Source: UBA1369 sp964571725
GTDB taxonomy: Bacteria > Patescibacteriota > Gracilibacteria > UBA1369
NCBI GenBank assembly: GCA_964571725.1
Contig: CAZNDB010000002.1
Location: forward strand, 1 to 64,000
Reading direction: 5' to 3'
DNA: 64,000 nucleotides
The notes beneath the pieces are model-generated. The model worked only from the letters and a program-made list of their open reading frames with translations, was not told where the DNA came from and ran no database searches. This document shows, piece by piece, positions 25,903 through 34,387 of the stretch (position 1 is the first letter of the stretch; each line of letters starts with the position of its first letter). The translations under genes and the position numbers were made by a program.

Positions 25903-27114
25903 ATGGTTAAGGTATCAACCGATAAAGCGCTGATTGAGGAATTTCTGACCCGCGGAGTGGAGGCCGTTTTCCCGACCGTGGACGAACTACGGAAGAAACT
26001 GCAATCCGGTGACCGTTTGAAGATTTATCAGGGCTATGATCCCACCGGTGCCTATCTGCATGTCGGACATGCCATGGGTATACGCGCGCTGGGAATTCTG
26101 CAGAAACTGGGCCACGAGGTAATTTTCCTGGTGGGCGACTATACGGCCATGATCGGCGATCCGGACAAGGACAAAGGACGACGCATGCTGACCGGCGAGG
26201 AAATTGAAAATAACATGAGCGGATGGAAGGACCAGGCCGCACAGCTGATTAATTTTTCCGGGGAAAACGCGGTGCAGTTCAGACGAAATTCGGAGTGGCT
26301 ATCCAAAGTAAATCTGGGTGATGCCATCAAACTGATGTCTCACATGACCGTTCAGCAGATGCTGGAAAGGGACATGTTTGAGCGCCGTATGAAGAACGAA
26401 GACCCGATCAGTCTGCATGAATTTATTTATCCGCTGATGCAGGGATATGACGGCGTAATGATGGACGTGGATATGGAAATCGGCGGAGCAGATCAGATTT
26501 TCAACATGCTGGTGGGACGTTCACTTTCCAAAGCCTATAAAAACAAGAACCGTTTTGTGCGCGCCAATAAAATGATGGATGCCCCGGACGGCCGCACCAT
26601 GAGCAAAACCAAAGGGAACGGCATCAATTTGGGCGATTCCGCGGCCGACATGTACGGCAAGGCCATGTCCTATCCGGACAGCGGTATCGTGATGGGTCTG
26701 GAACTTCTGACCAATATGCCGATGAAAGAAATCGAAGAAATCAAAAAGGCTATTGCCGGCGGTGAAAATCCGATGAATTTCAAGAAAGTGATGGCTTACG
26801 AGATCGTCAAAATGATCAAGGGCGAAAAAGAAGCTTCAGCGGGACAGGAAAGTTTTGAAAAAACCGTACAGCATAAGGAGTTGCCGGAGGATATCGCCGA
26901 AGTAAAAATTGCAGGTAGCGATTGGAAAGTAGTGGACCTGGTGGCCGAAGTGAAACTGGCCCCCTCCAAATCCGAGGCCAGGAGGCTGATTTCCGGCGGA
27001 GGAGTGAAGATAAACGGAGAAAAAGTTGGCGACGTAAACGCCGAAATTAAACTGGATAAACAAATCGTGCTGCAGGTAGGCAAAAGACAGGTCATCAAAG
27101 TCAGCCACAAATAG
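25903..27114 (+). CDS. tyrS: Tyrosyl-tRNA synthetase
   Basis: A 403-residue class I synthetase. The HIGH motif is HVGHAMG, the KMSKS motif is MSKTKGN, and an S4 RNA-binding domain occupies about residues 340-403 (KSEARRLISGGGVKINGEK). GYDPTGAYLHVGHA marks the tyrosine/ATP site. The length fits the shorter bacterial TyrRS type (TyrZ-like). A GATAAT -10-like box (25880-25885) lies just upstream. It is divergent from the HNH gene and transcribed alone. Confidence 0.97.
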   Translation: MVKVSTDKALIEEFLTRGVEAVFPTVDELRKKLQSGDRLKIYQGYDPTGAYLHVGHAMGIRALGILQKLGHEVIFLVGDYTAMIGDPDKDKGRRMLTGEEIENNMSGWKDQAAQLINFSGENAVQFRRNSEWLSKVNLGDAIKLMSHMTVQQMLERDMFERRMKNEDPISLHEFIYPLMQGYDGVMMDVDMEIGGADQIFNMLVGRSLSKAYKNKNRFVRANKMMDAPDGRTMSKTKGNGINLGDSAADMYGKAMSYPDSGIVMGLELLTNMPMKEIEEIKKAIAGGENPMNFKKVMAYEIVKMIKGEKEASAGQESFEKTVQHKELPEDIAEVKIAGSDWKVVDLVAEVKLAPSKSEARRLISGGGVKINGEKVGDVNAEIKLDKQIVLQVGKRQVIKVSHK

Positions 27115-27157
27115 CCGGTAATGGGCCGGTCCCGATATGGTTTCTTAGCCTTATTTA

Positions 27158-27166
27158 TGGTAAAAT
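27158..27166 (+). promoter_or_regulatory. Extended -10 promoter of the cyclase gene
   Basis: TGGTAAAAT (TGn plus TAAAAT) lies 29 bp before the GTG start at 27195. Confidence 0.45.
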
Positions 27167-27194
27167 ATAGGGATTCTATCCTTATATTCAAACG

Positions 27195-29360
27195 GTGAAT
27201 TCGGGAAAAATAAAAAAATATCTGGGGGGAACATTGATTTTTTTAACCGTTGCGGCAGCCAGCGGCCTTTTAGCCTGGTGGAATCCACTGGAAAAACAAC
27301 AGCTCTATCTGTCTAATTTCCTGTACTACGAACGCCCCACTAAAAATCAGGTGGTGGTGGTAGCTATTAATGATGAAACTGTAAGTGAGCAGGGGTTGGG
27401 CAAATTCACTTCCTGGTGCAGAACTTACTATGTTCCAGTATTGGAGAAACTGGCTGAATACAATCCGGCGGTAATTGGGGTGGATATACTGTTTTTAAGC
27501 AAAAGCGAAGGTGTATGCGGAGAAGATTTAAGAAAAATACTAAATTCAACAGATCCGTTAGTGGAATTGAAAAAATACGCCGGAGATGAACATCCCGACG
27601 ATATGGAACTGGGGAATGTGGTTTCACAGATTGAAAATATCGTATTAATTTCAAGAGCAATCTTCAAAGATTATCAAGTAATTTTTGATGACAGAGATTC
27701 GTATGTCCAAGAACCAATAATTGGAACTAACACAGGTCACAATAGAATATTTTCCGATAAGAATGGTTTAATAAGGAATTTCCCCCCAATAGTAAAAATT
27801 GGAGCAAAATATGTACCATCTTTTGCTCTTGAAGTTGTAGCACGCTATCTAAAAATAGATCTTGAAGACATTCAATTAACTGAAAACAAACTATCTATTG
27901 GAAAGAGAGATGTTTTTCAGATTCCGCTCGAAAAATATTTAATGAATATTAATTATAATGAGAAACCGGTTCTAAATCCCGATTTATTGAAAAACGTAAA
28001 AATAATTCCTTTTATAGACTTATACAGGGAAAAACAAGACTATTCCTCATTAATCAAAGATAAAATTGTCCTAATCGGCGCGAGATATTCTTCTTCCGAA
28101 GATAAATATCAGACGCCAATTGATCCGACAAATTCCCTGCATGGCGTCATGATACACGCCCAGGCCATTCAGACGATTCTGGATCAGGCCTGGTTGCGCA
28201 ACGTTACGCCGGTGGAACAGGCAGGACTTATTGTAGTTATGGTGGCACTGGCCCTGGCGATTGTTTTTGCCTTGCGCATACGCTGGGCGCTGCCGCTGTT
28301 GGCCGCCATAATCCTGCTTTACGGTATGGTGGCAGCGCCCCTGATGTTCCGCTACCAGGGCGTGATTCTGGATCTGGTCTATCCCCGGCTGGGAGTAATC
28401 ATGGCCGCTATAGTGGGCTATGCTTACCGTTACGTGACCGAATTCGCGCAGAAAAAGCGGGTGGCCGGAGCGTTGGGACAATATGTAAACGAGCAAGTCG
28501 CCCGGGATGTTCTGGAAAGCGACGCAGCACGTGTGAAAACCAGCGGAGAGAAACGGGAAATCACGGTTGTGTTCACGGATATTCGGGGCTTCACAACAAT
28601 TTCCGAATCCCTGCAGCCGCAATCGGTGGTGGCGCTGTTAAACGAATATTTTGAAGTCATGACTGAGGTGATTTTAAAAAATGATGGAATAGTGGATAAA
28701 TATGAGGGGGATGCGCTGATGGCTGTTTTTGAGGACCGGCAGGGGTTGCCGGATCAGGCCTGTCGCGCGGCGCAGGCCGCGCTGGACATGCGTGCCGCCC
28801 TGGGCAAACTTAATGCCAAATGGAAAAATGACGGCCCTTTGCCGGGAGGCGAACCAAAACCGGAAATTGACTTCCGCGCGGGCATTTCCACGGGTGAAGC
28901 GGTGGTCGGTAATATCGGTTCCAGCAGGCATCTGCAATACACGGTAATCGGGGATATTGTGAACCTGGGCTCTCGTCTGGAGGGTGCCAATAAAAAATAT
29001 CACACCGGCATCATGCTGTCGGAGGCCTCCTATGACAGGATCAAGAATTCTTATGCCTGCCGTTTTCTGGATTTGATCAAGGTAAAGGGCAAGGAAAAAC
29101 CGGTTAAAACTTATGAATTGCTGTGTCCGAAGGGCCAACTTTCGGAAGAACAGGAAATGTTGATTACAGCTTATAACCGGGGTCTGGTGCTTTACTTCCA
29201 AAGGAATTTCAGCGGCGCGCTGGAGGTTTTCCAGAAGGAGGTTTTAAGCCGCTGGCCGGCCGATTATCTGACCAATCTTTACGCGGGCAGATGTGAGCTG
29301 ATGAAAATTTATCCCCCCAAACCGGACTGGGATTTTGTTTATAAAATGGAATCAAAATGA
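27195..29360 (+). CDS. CHASE2-domain adenylate/guanylate cyclase (class III)
   Basis: A 721-residue membrane sensor that starts at GTG. An N-terminal helix (about 10-28) is followed by an extracytoplasmic CHASE2 domain (about 35-345; VVVVAINDETVSEQGLG, AVIGVDILFL), three membrane helices (about 346-415), and a class III cyclase domain (about 450-640). Both metal-binding aspartates are present (FTDIRGF and YEGDALMA), as is TVIGDIVNLGSRLEGANK, typical of cyclases using ATP. A short TPR-like tail follows (residues about 660-700). It should make cAMP in response to an unknown signal. Class III cyclases are not common in reduced CPR genomes. The middle of the CHASE2 domain (about 27520-28140) is markedly AT-richer than the rest. 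Confidence 0.92.
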   Translation: MNSGKIKKYLGGTLIFLTVAAASGLLAWWNPLEKQQLYLSNFLYYERPTKNQVVVVAINDETVSEQGLGKFTSWCRTYYVPVLEKLAEYNPAVIGVDILFLSKSEGVCGEDLRKILNSTDPLVELKKYAGDEHPDDMELGNVVSQIENIVLISRAIFKDYQVIFDDRDSYVQEPIIGTNTGHNRIFSDKNGLIRNFPPIVKIGAKYVPSFALEVVARYLKIDLEDIQLTENKLSIGKRDVFQIPLEKYLMNINYNEKPVLNPDLLKNVKIIPFIDLYREKQDYSSLIKDKIVLIGARYSSSEDKYQTPIDPTNSLHGVMIHAQAIQTILDQAWLRNVTPVEQAGLIVVMVALALAIVFALRIRWALPLLAAIILLYGMVAAPLMFRYQGVILDLVYPRLGVIMAAIVGYAYRYVTEFAQKKRVAGALGQYVNEQVARDVLESDAARVKTSGEKREITVVFTDIRGFTTISESLQPQSVVALLNEYFEVMTEVILKNDGIVDKYEGDALMAVFEDRQGLPDQACRAAQAALDMRAALGKLNAKWKNDGPLPGGEPKPEIDFRAGISTGEAVVGNIGSSRHLQYTVIGDIVNLGSRLEGANKKYHTGIMLSEASYDRIKNSYACRFLDLIKVKGKEKPVKTYELLCPKGQLSEEQEMLITAYNRGLVLYFQRNFSGALEVFQKEVLSRWPADYLTNLYAGRCELMKIYPPKPDWDFVYKMESK

Positions 29361-30629
29361 TTAGCCAAAAAGTGTCCGGGCTTTAATTGTGAGGCCTTTC
29401 GTCACGCTGCCAAATTTATCTATATCGATAATTTCCGCGTGTGGCAGTAAAGAGCTCACTCTGCTTCTTATTTCGGGTATCATCGTTCCTCCTCCGGTAA
29501 ATATAATACTTTTAATCGTTTTTTCCTTGATCTGTGAAGATACAATCACATCCATAATGGCAGTCTCTATCTGATCCATTAATCCATGGATGGAATCGTA
29601 TAATTCTTGTCGGGAAATATTCAACTGGATACCCGGAGTCACCTGGTCATAGGAAAAATTAACCTTGTCTTCTGTACTAAGTGCAATTTTGGTTTGTTCA
29701 ACCTGTCTGAAAAAACTATGTCCGAGATTCTCCGTCAACATCTCTATCAGTCTGCCGATTTTTTCAGGCTGGTCGGATGTTGCGGCTAACCTCCTGGCAA
29801 ATTCCAGATGTCTGGGTTGATAAAGAAAGTTAATTTTATGCCAGGTACTGAGATCAAAAAAGAAATAGGAGGGAACTTCAATCACTTTTCCTTCCATGGT
29901 ACGATATTTTGATTTCATCCCGATCTCCGGCATCAACTTATGCAGGCTTAACTTCTGATCAATGTCCGTGCCGGCAATGTGAACTCCGCCGACTGCCAGT
30001 ATATCCTGGCTCCGGTCTGGTTTACTGACTCCTTCAGGGGACAGTTTAATGATGCTGAAATCCGACGTCCCTCCACCGATGTCCACAACCAGGGCTATTT
30101 CTTCACGGGTAATTTCTCTTTCATAGGCGAGTGCTGCGGCAATCGGTTCAAATTCAAAGCCCACCTCTTCGAATCCGATGCTATGAAGTATTTCTTCCAA
30201 AAACTCTTGCGAAGCCTGATCAGTTTCCCTGTCATCATCACAGAAAAATACCGGCCGGCCGGCAACAACTTTTTTGATTGGCTGCCCTGTACTTTGTACC
30301 GCCTTCTCCCTGATATTGTCCAGAATGTGTCTGACGATCTCTCTAAAATTAACCAGCTTCCCCCAAACCATCGTCTTTTCCCCCATCAGACTGCTTCCCA
30401 GGATGTTTTTGGGTGACCAGATTATTCTGCCGCTATATCCGTTTAGATATCGGTCAATCCCTTGATTGCCGAAATATTTTTTCCGTTCTTCGTTATCATA
30501 GAAAATTGCGGATGGAATTTGATGATTGGAATCTTCCAGCTCCACCAGCCGGGGCTGATCGTTTTCCCAAATCCCAATTGAAGAATTGGTTGTTCCAAAA
30601 TCCAGACCGCAGACAATTTCCTTAGACAT
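29361..30629 (-). CDS. Hsp70-like (YegD-type) actin-fold ATPase
   Basis: The 422-residue protein has the Hsp70/actin ATPase motifs: GLDFGTTNSS (phosphate 1), VVDIGGGTSDFSII (phosphate 2) and IFTGGGTMIPEIRSRV (adenosine). It lacks the C-terminal peptide-binding domain of DnaK, like E. coli YegD. It is the last gene of a five-gene minus-strand operon with two radical-SAM enzymes, 3 bp behind the pyrophosphatase-like gene, so it may act as a chaperone or regulatory ATPase for that system. Its stop codon directly abuts the stop of the convergent cyclase gene. Confidence 0.85.
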   Translation of the reverse strand: MSKEIVCGLDFGTTNSSIGIWENDQPRLVELEDSNHQIPSAIFYDNEERKKYFGNQGIDRYLNGYSGRIIWSPKNILGSSLMGEKTMVWGKLVNFREIVRHILDNIREKAVQSTGQPIKKVVAGRPVFFCDDDRETDQASQEFLEEILHSIGFEEVGFEFEPIAAALAYEREITREEIALVVDIGGGTSDFSIIKLSPEGVSKPDRSQDILAVGGVHIAGTDIDQKLSLHKLMPEIGMKSKYRTMEGKVIEVPSYFFFDLSTWHKINFLYQPRHLEFARRLAATSDQPEKIGRLIEMLTENLGHSFFRQVEQTKIALSTEDKVNFSYDQVTPGIQLNISRQELYDSIHGLMDQIETAIMDVIVSSQIKEKTIKSIIFTGGGTMIPEIRSRVSSLLPHAEIIDIDKFGSVTKGLTIKARTLFG

Positions 30630-30632
30630 CGG

Positions 30633-30986
30633 TTAATTAATTATTATGTGATCGAACCACTTCTCCTGAAAAGCGATCTGTTTTTCTATTTCCTCCGCCG
30701 ATATCTTCGTGCCGGCCGGCACAACAATCAGCTTGTCATCATCATCGTTGGTCCTGTGGACAATAGAGACAACTTCTCCCTCAAAACTGTCTACCGGTCC
30801 GGTAATGTTAAGAAGGTAAGCGTCCAATTCTTCCCCGTCGGGACAAAGAGTTCCGTCGATATAACCATAATTCACCTCATATTTGAATTTCCATTTCGGA
30901 TGCAGGCTGCCCATGGGACGGTCAATTTTCAGGTTTACCACTTTCCCCAAGAAAGTTTTGGCAAGTTGTAGAGATTGTGTGTCCAT
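30633..30986 (-). CDS. Short inorganic-pyrophosphatase-like protein
   Basis: The 117-residue protein contains the core of the soluble family I pyrophosphatase: YEVNYGYIDGTLCPDGEELDAY (split here as VNYGYIDG and DGEELDAY), where the DGEELDAY aspartates match the metal site, then NDDDDKLIVVPAG matching the second acidic loop, and IAFQEKWF near the end. Normal pyrophosphatases have about 175 residues, so this is a minimal version. It might hydrolyse pyrophosphate or a phosphoanhydride made by the operon. Its ATG shares one base with the upstream stop (TAATG). Confidence 0.75.
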   Translation of the reverse strand: MDTQSLQLAKTFLGKVVNLKIDRPMGSLHPKWKFKYEVNYGYIDGTLCPDGEELDAYLLNITGPVDSFEGEVVSIVHRTNDDDDKLIVVPAGTKISAEEIEKQIAFQEKWFDHIIIN

Positions 30987-32527
30987 TAAATTCTTTTGTT
31001 AAAGTTCGCGTTTAATAATAAGCCGTTTATTTTGTAAAATTCAATGATCATTCCTTGAATTTCCGATAATCTTTTGTAAAAGGTCTGTAAATAACCCGTA
31101 ACAGACCCCATATCCGTCTTCGATTGTCTGATTCTGGCAATAAAATTTCTGGCGATGATGATATCTGTTTCTTTCATTTCCCTGGCAATCAGCCGCAACT
31201 CTTCCATCTGTGGGACAGAAATATTTTTGGGAGCAGAGATCGGATCGGTTACCAGATCATATACGGGCCCTGAATCCCTGACCCAGATTCTCAGCAATCG
31301 ATATAATTCCCGTGCCCCGGGATCGATGATTTCATATTTATAATTACCATTGTCGAATGTTAAGCTTTGCCCGGCCAACTGAATTCTTTCAGTAATCGGC
31401 GTTCCTTGCGCGGCAAACAATGATGTGCAAATACCTTTGGTGACTGCCCAGGTTTCCGCTTCCAGACAGTCCAGCTCCTGTTCGATTTCTTCAAGGGTAA
31501 CAAACGGGTCAAACATAATGAAACCCATTTGGGTAAAAATGCCGTATTTCTTCAACACTTTCAGCGCCTGCAGGTTCTCTTCCACCGTGGTTCCTTTATG
31601 ATAGTCACGCAGTTTTCTGGGCACAAAAGATTCTACCCCGACACTAACGGCAAACAGACCGGCATGTTTCAATTTTTCAATTAATTCCTCCGTTACATCA
31701 TTGGCCCGCAAGGAAAGTCGGAACCTGATGCCCGTTGCTTCTTTTGTGAGAAGTTCAGCAAATAAAAGTTCCCTTTGTCGTGAACCTCCTGCACAAAAAT
31801 TATCGTCTACCAGCTTGACCATGGTTTCTCCTTGTTTCGATAATCGAACCATCTCATCAACAATGTTCCGGGGGGACCTGCCCCGCCAGTTTTTTGATGA
31901 GGATAATTTCTGATAACAGGCTACGGAGCAAAACGAACAATTACCATAACAGCCCCTGCTTCCCATCACATGACTGGGAGTGCGATAATGCTTTGTTTCT
32001 GCCATAAATGCTCTGGTGGGAAACGGTAACATATCTAGATTATCAATGCCGGCCGATCCGGGGTTCCGGATAATTTCATGTTCCCGTAAATAAATTGCCC
32101 CCTGAATCCCCCTGATGTCTCTTTCCACCAAATATTGCTGAAAAGTCTCGTCGGCCTCTCCGGAAATTATGCCGTCTATTATTCCTCCCAAATCCTCCAA
32201 AATATTTTTATAATAAAATGACGCATAAATTCCGCCAAGAACTATCCTTCCCTGGAAATGACGCTTTCTTAGTTCCATTACCAGCTCTACCGTTTCTTGC
32301 CAGTTATCCATAGACGGACTGATACCAACTACCTCGGGAGCAGATTTGACCACCGAATCAACAACTTCCAGAGATTTCTTTCCGGAAAGCCAGCAATCAA
32401 TAATTTTGACTTCGTTGCCGTTCTGTGCGGTTTCTGCGGCAATATATTCCAATCCGAGATTTTCCTCGGGGTTTCTGTGCGTTGATGAAGGGGGGTTAAT
32501 CAGTTGTACCTGGGGCAATTTATTCAT
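30986..32527 (-). CDS. B12-binding-domain radical SAM protein
   Basis: The 513-residue protein has an N-terminal Rossmann-like cobalamin-binding domain (INPPSSTHRNPEENLGLEYI, split here from VKIIDCWLSG and VGISPSMDNW) and a radical SAM core with GCYGNCSFCS (CxxxCxxC cluster motif). Members of this class methylate or rearrange unactivated carbons in natural products, lipids and cofactors. A canonical DxHxxG cobalamin motif is not evident. The ATG at 32527 forms an ATGA overlap with the stop of the SPASM gene upstream, showing translational coupling, and is preferred over an earlier in-frame start at 32554. Confidence 0.9.
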   Translation of the reverse strand: MNKLPQVQLINPPSSTHRNPEENLGLEYIAAETAQNGNEVKIIDCWLSGKKSLEVVDSVVKSAPEVVGISPSMDNWQETVELVMELRKRHFQGRIVLGGIYASFYYKNILEDLGGIIDGIISGEADETFQQYLVERDIRGIQGAIYLREHEIIRNPGSAGIDNLDMLPFPTRAFMAETKHYRTPSHVMGSRGCYGNCSFCSVACYQKLSSSKNWRGRSPRNIVDEMVRLSKQGETMVKLVDDNFCAGGSRQRELLFAELLTKEATGIRFRLSLRANDVTEELIEKLKHAGLFAVSVGVESFVPRKLRDYHKGTTVEENLQALKVLKKYGIFTQMGFIMFDPFVTLEEIEQELDCLEAETWAVTKGICTSLFAAQGTPITERIQLAGQSLTFDNGNYKYEIIDPGARELYRLLRIWVRDSGPVYDLVTDPISAPKNISVPQMEELRLIAREMKETDIIIARNFIARIRQSKTDMGSVTGYLQTFYKRLSEIQGMIIEFYKINGLLLNANFNKRI

Positions 32528-33720
32528 TTCACAGGATAAAAAATACCAGTACACAAGTAATTGGCGTGCACCAGATTGTGAATATTTTCTGCAATTTGTG
32601 AAACCCCTTTATAGGATTCATAATTATTGGTGGGGTCTTTTAAACAATAGGGATCCCTTTGGAGTATTGAGCCGGTTCCGTGCTGCTGTTTATCAAACAG
32701 ATAAGCTCTGGCTGCGCAGCCTCCTCCGCATCGGTCCAGTTGATCACATCCGGCACAATTTTTCAATTTGGTCTTATTGTTTTTCCTCCAGATAAAGGCC
32801 TGGAATGAAGGTGAAGAAAGGATGTCCCGGAGATCCATCTGAAGCAGATCGCCAAATTTAAAGTCATGCAGATAAACACAGGGGGAAATCGGCATTTTCC
32901 CATCAGGGGTAATGGAATGAATTCGAAATGAATGCGTACCGCATGGACAACCACTTTCAGAGTTTGGTATCCCGCTGGCAATTGACCAAAGAGGATCGCC
33001 AATTTCTATGGGCTCACATCGCTTCAGGATTGCATATAATCCTTCATAAAACTGCCTGGCGCTTAGAACCTGGGGGAATTGTTTTTGTTCCACGGGTTGA
33101 AGCGGATTGAAACGTATGTTTGCTCCGTATTTTACAGCCAAATCAATCAGCCTGTTGATCCGATCCGGGGTAAAATTCCATTTCATGGCGCAGACAATAA
33201 TAGTTTTGGGCAGGGAATATTTATCACAAATTTTCAGGGCATTCACGGCAGTCTCAAACGCCCCGCGAACTCCCCGATTTCGATCGTGCTCGACTGGAAT
33301 CGGGGAATCAAAGCTGACGTCAACGTCATTCAGTTTCCTTAATTGCTCCGGATAAATTCTGTCCATTATTTCTATCGTGGGACCCGATGTAGTAATGCCA
33401 ATGCGGATGTTTTTACCGCTGATTTTATCGATAATCGAAGGCAAAAGAGAACTTTTCTCATCTTCACCATTAGTATAAATCGGCTCATTCCCTCCAAGAT
33501 TTACTGAATCAACTCCGTGTCGGGTCAACTGGTCAATTACATGATCAATAACCGGTTCGGTCAGCATAGAATCACCCGAGCGGGTGCTGCGTGAATAACA
33601 TTGCTGACAATGCATTGGACAAACGTTACCCAGAGACCAGCCAATGTTTTTGTAGGTGGGCAGGATAGCCTGCTCAAAGATGTCCGGGGGCGATTCTATC
33701 TGGGATTTGTTTTCTATCAT
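32524..33720 (-). CDS. Radical SAM/SPASM-type enzyme
   Basis: The 398-residue protein carries the cluster motif CPMHCQQCYS near residue 34 and a C-terminal cysteine cluster typical of SPASM or twitch domains (CPCGTHSF, CVYLHDF, CAGCDQLDRCGGGCAARA). SPASM enzymes mostly modify peptides (RiPP maturation such as sactionines, PQQ, mycofactocin) or activate partner enzymes. No obvious precursor peptide lies next to it. It sits between a P-loop kinase and the B12-type radical SAM gene in one operon. The substrate is unknown. Confidence 0.9.
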   Translation of the reverse strand: MIENKSQIESPPDIFEQAILPTYKNIGWSLGNVCPMHCQQCYSRSTRSGDSMLTEPVIDHVIDQLTRHGVDSVNLGGNEPIYTNGEDEKSSLLPSIIDKISGKNIRIGITTSGPTIEIMDRIYPEQLRKLNDVDVSFDSPIPVEHDRNRGVRGAFETAVNALKICDKYSLPKTIIVCAMKWNFTPDRINRLIDLAVKYGANIRFNPLQPVEQKQFPQVLSARQFYEGLYAILKRCEPIEIGDPLWSIASGIPNSESGCPCGTHSFRIHSITPDGKMPISPCVYLHDFKFGDLLQMDLRDILSSPSFQAFIWRKNNKTKLKNCAGCDQLDRCGGGCAARAYLFDKQQHGTGSILQRDPYCLKDPTNNYESYKGVSQIAENIHNLVHANYLCTGIFYPVK

Positions 33721-33733
33721 GAGTATAAAATAT

Positions 33734-34261
33734 TCAAATTTTTGTCAAAATATCTTCAATAAGTCTTTCTTGAGTTCCTTCGTTAGAAAATCTAAAAACG
33801 GGCTGGCCTGCCTTCTGCAGGATTTTATATATATTTTCATATTGTTCGATTTCGGCTCTGACTTCCTCGATCGTCGATAATTTACATTTACCAGGCTGCT
33901 GCCTGTCAAAACATGTTTCTGGCGAAGCGTCCAACAATATGAAACAACAGTTTTGATGAGTCTCCAAAACGACCTTGAGGATATTAAGTCCGGAACGGTC
34001 CACCTTTTCAGATTGTTCCGGAAATTTTCGGCGGTCGTAAGCCCACAGACTGATGATCGACCGGTCACTGATGAAATTATTCCTGTTTCTGGTCAAGCGT
34101 ACTGTCCTTAACCAAATTTGCCACCGCTCCAGACGCAATAATTCTTCTCCAGTCGGAATGCCACGTGCTTTTTGCAAACCAGTTTTAGAAGAGAGAAGAT
34201 TCGTTGTAGTGGTTTTCCCGGATCCCTGTGGCCCATCCAAAAATAGTTCCGAATGTCTCAT
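33734..34261 (-). CDS. P-loop nucleoside/nucleotide kinase-like protein
   Basis: The 175-residue protein starts with a Walker A motif (LDGPQGSGKTTTTNLL) and has an ISDRSIISLWAYDRR lid/base-recognition segment like thymidylate and deoxynucleoside kinases, followed by FILLDASPETCFDRQ resembling the LxxxPExxxxR motif of that family. It could phosphorylate a nucleotide or a small molecule. It is the first gene of the radical-SAM operon, 13 bp before the SPASM gene. True thymidylate kinase would be about 205 residues with a DRY/DRF motif, so a specialised role is possible. Confidence 0.8.
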   Translation of the reverse strand: MRHSELFLDGPQGSGKTTTTNLLSSKTGLQKARGIPTGEELLRLERWQIWLRTVRLTRNRNNFISDRSIISLWAYDRRKFPEQSEKVDRSGLNILKVVLETHQNCCFILLDASPETCFDRQQPGKCKLSTIEEVRAEIEQYENIYKILQKAGQPVFRFSNEGTQERLIEDILTKI

Positions 34262-34290
34262 TGTTATGGCAAATGTTGCATTTCTCGCTA

Positions 34291-34318
34291 ATCATAACAT
34301 TTTTTCCTTTTTTGTAAA
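34291..34318 (-). promoter_or_regulatory. Promoter of the radical-SAM operon
   Basis: On the minus strand TTTACA (34318-34313) and TATGAT (34296-34291) are spaced by 16 bp. Transcription should start near 34284. A five-codon frame beginning at 34281 (MQHLP) precedes the first gene and could be a tiny leader peptide or chance. Confidence 0.6.
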
Positions 34319-34372
34319 TACCCCGTCCATCGATTTATTGAAAGCATAATATTTTCTTCTTATCAGAGGGGG

Positions 34373-34381
34373 TGATATAAT
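34373..34381 (+). promoter_or_regulatory. Extended -10 promoter giving a near-leaderless mRNA
   Basis: TGATATAAT is a TGn extended -10 with perfect TATAAT at 34376-34381. The ATG at 34388 lies where transcription should start, so the M24-like gene is probably expressed from a leaderless transcript. Confidence 0.6.
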
Positions 34382-34387
34382 AAGTTG

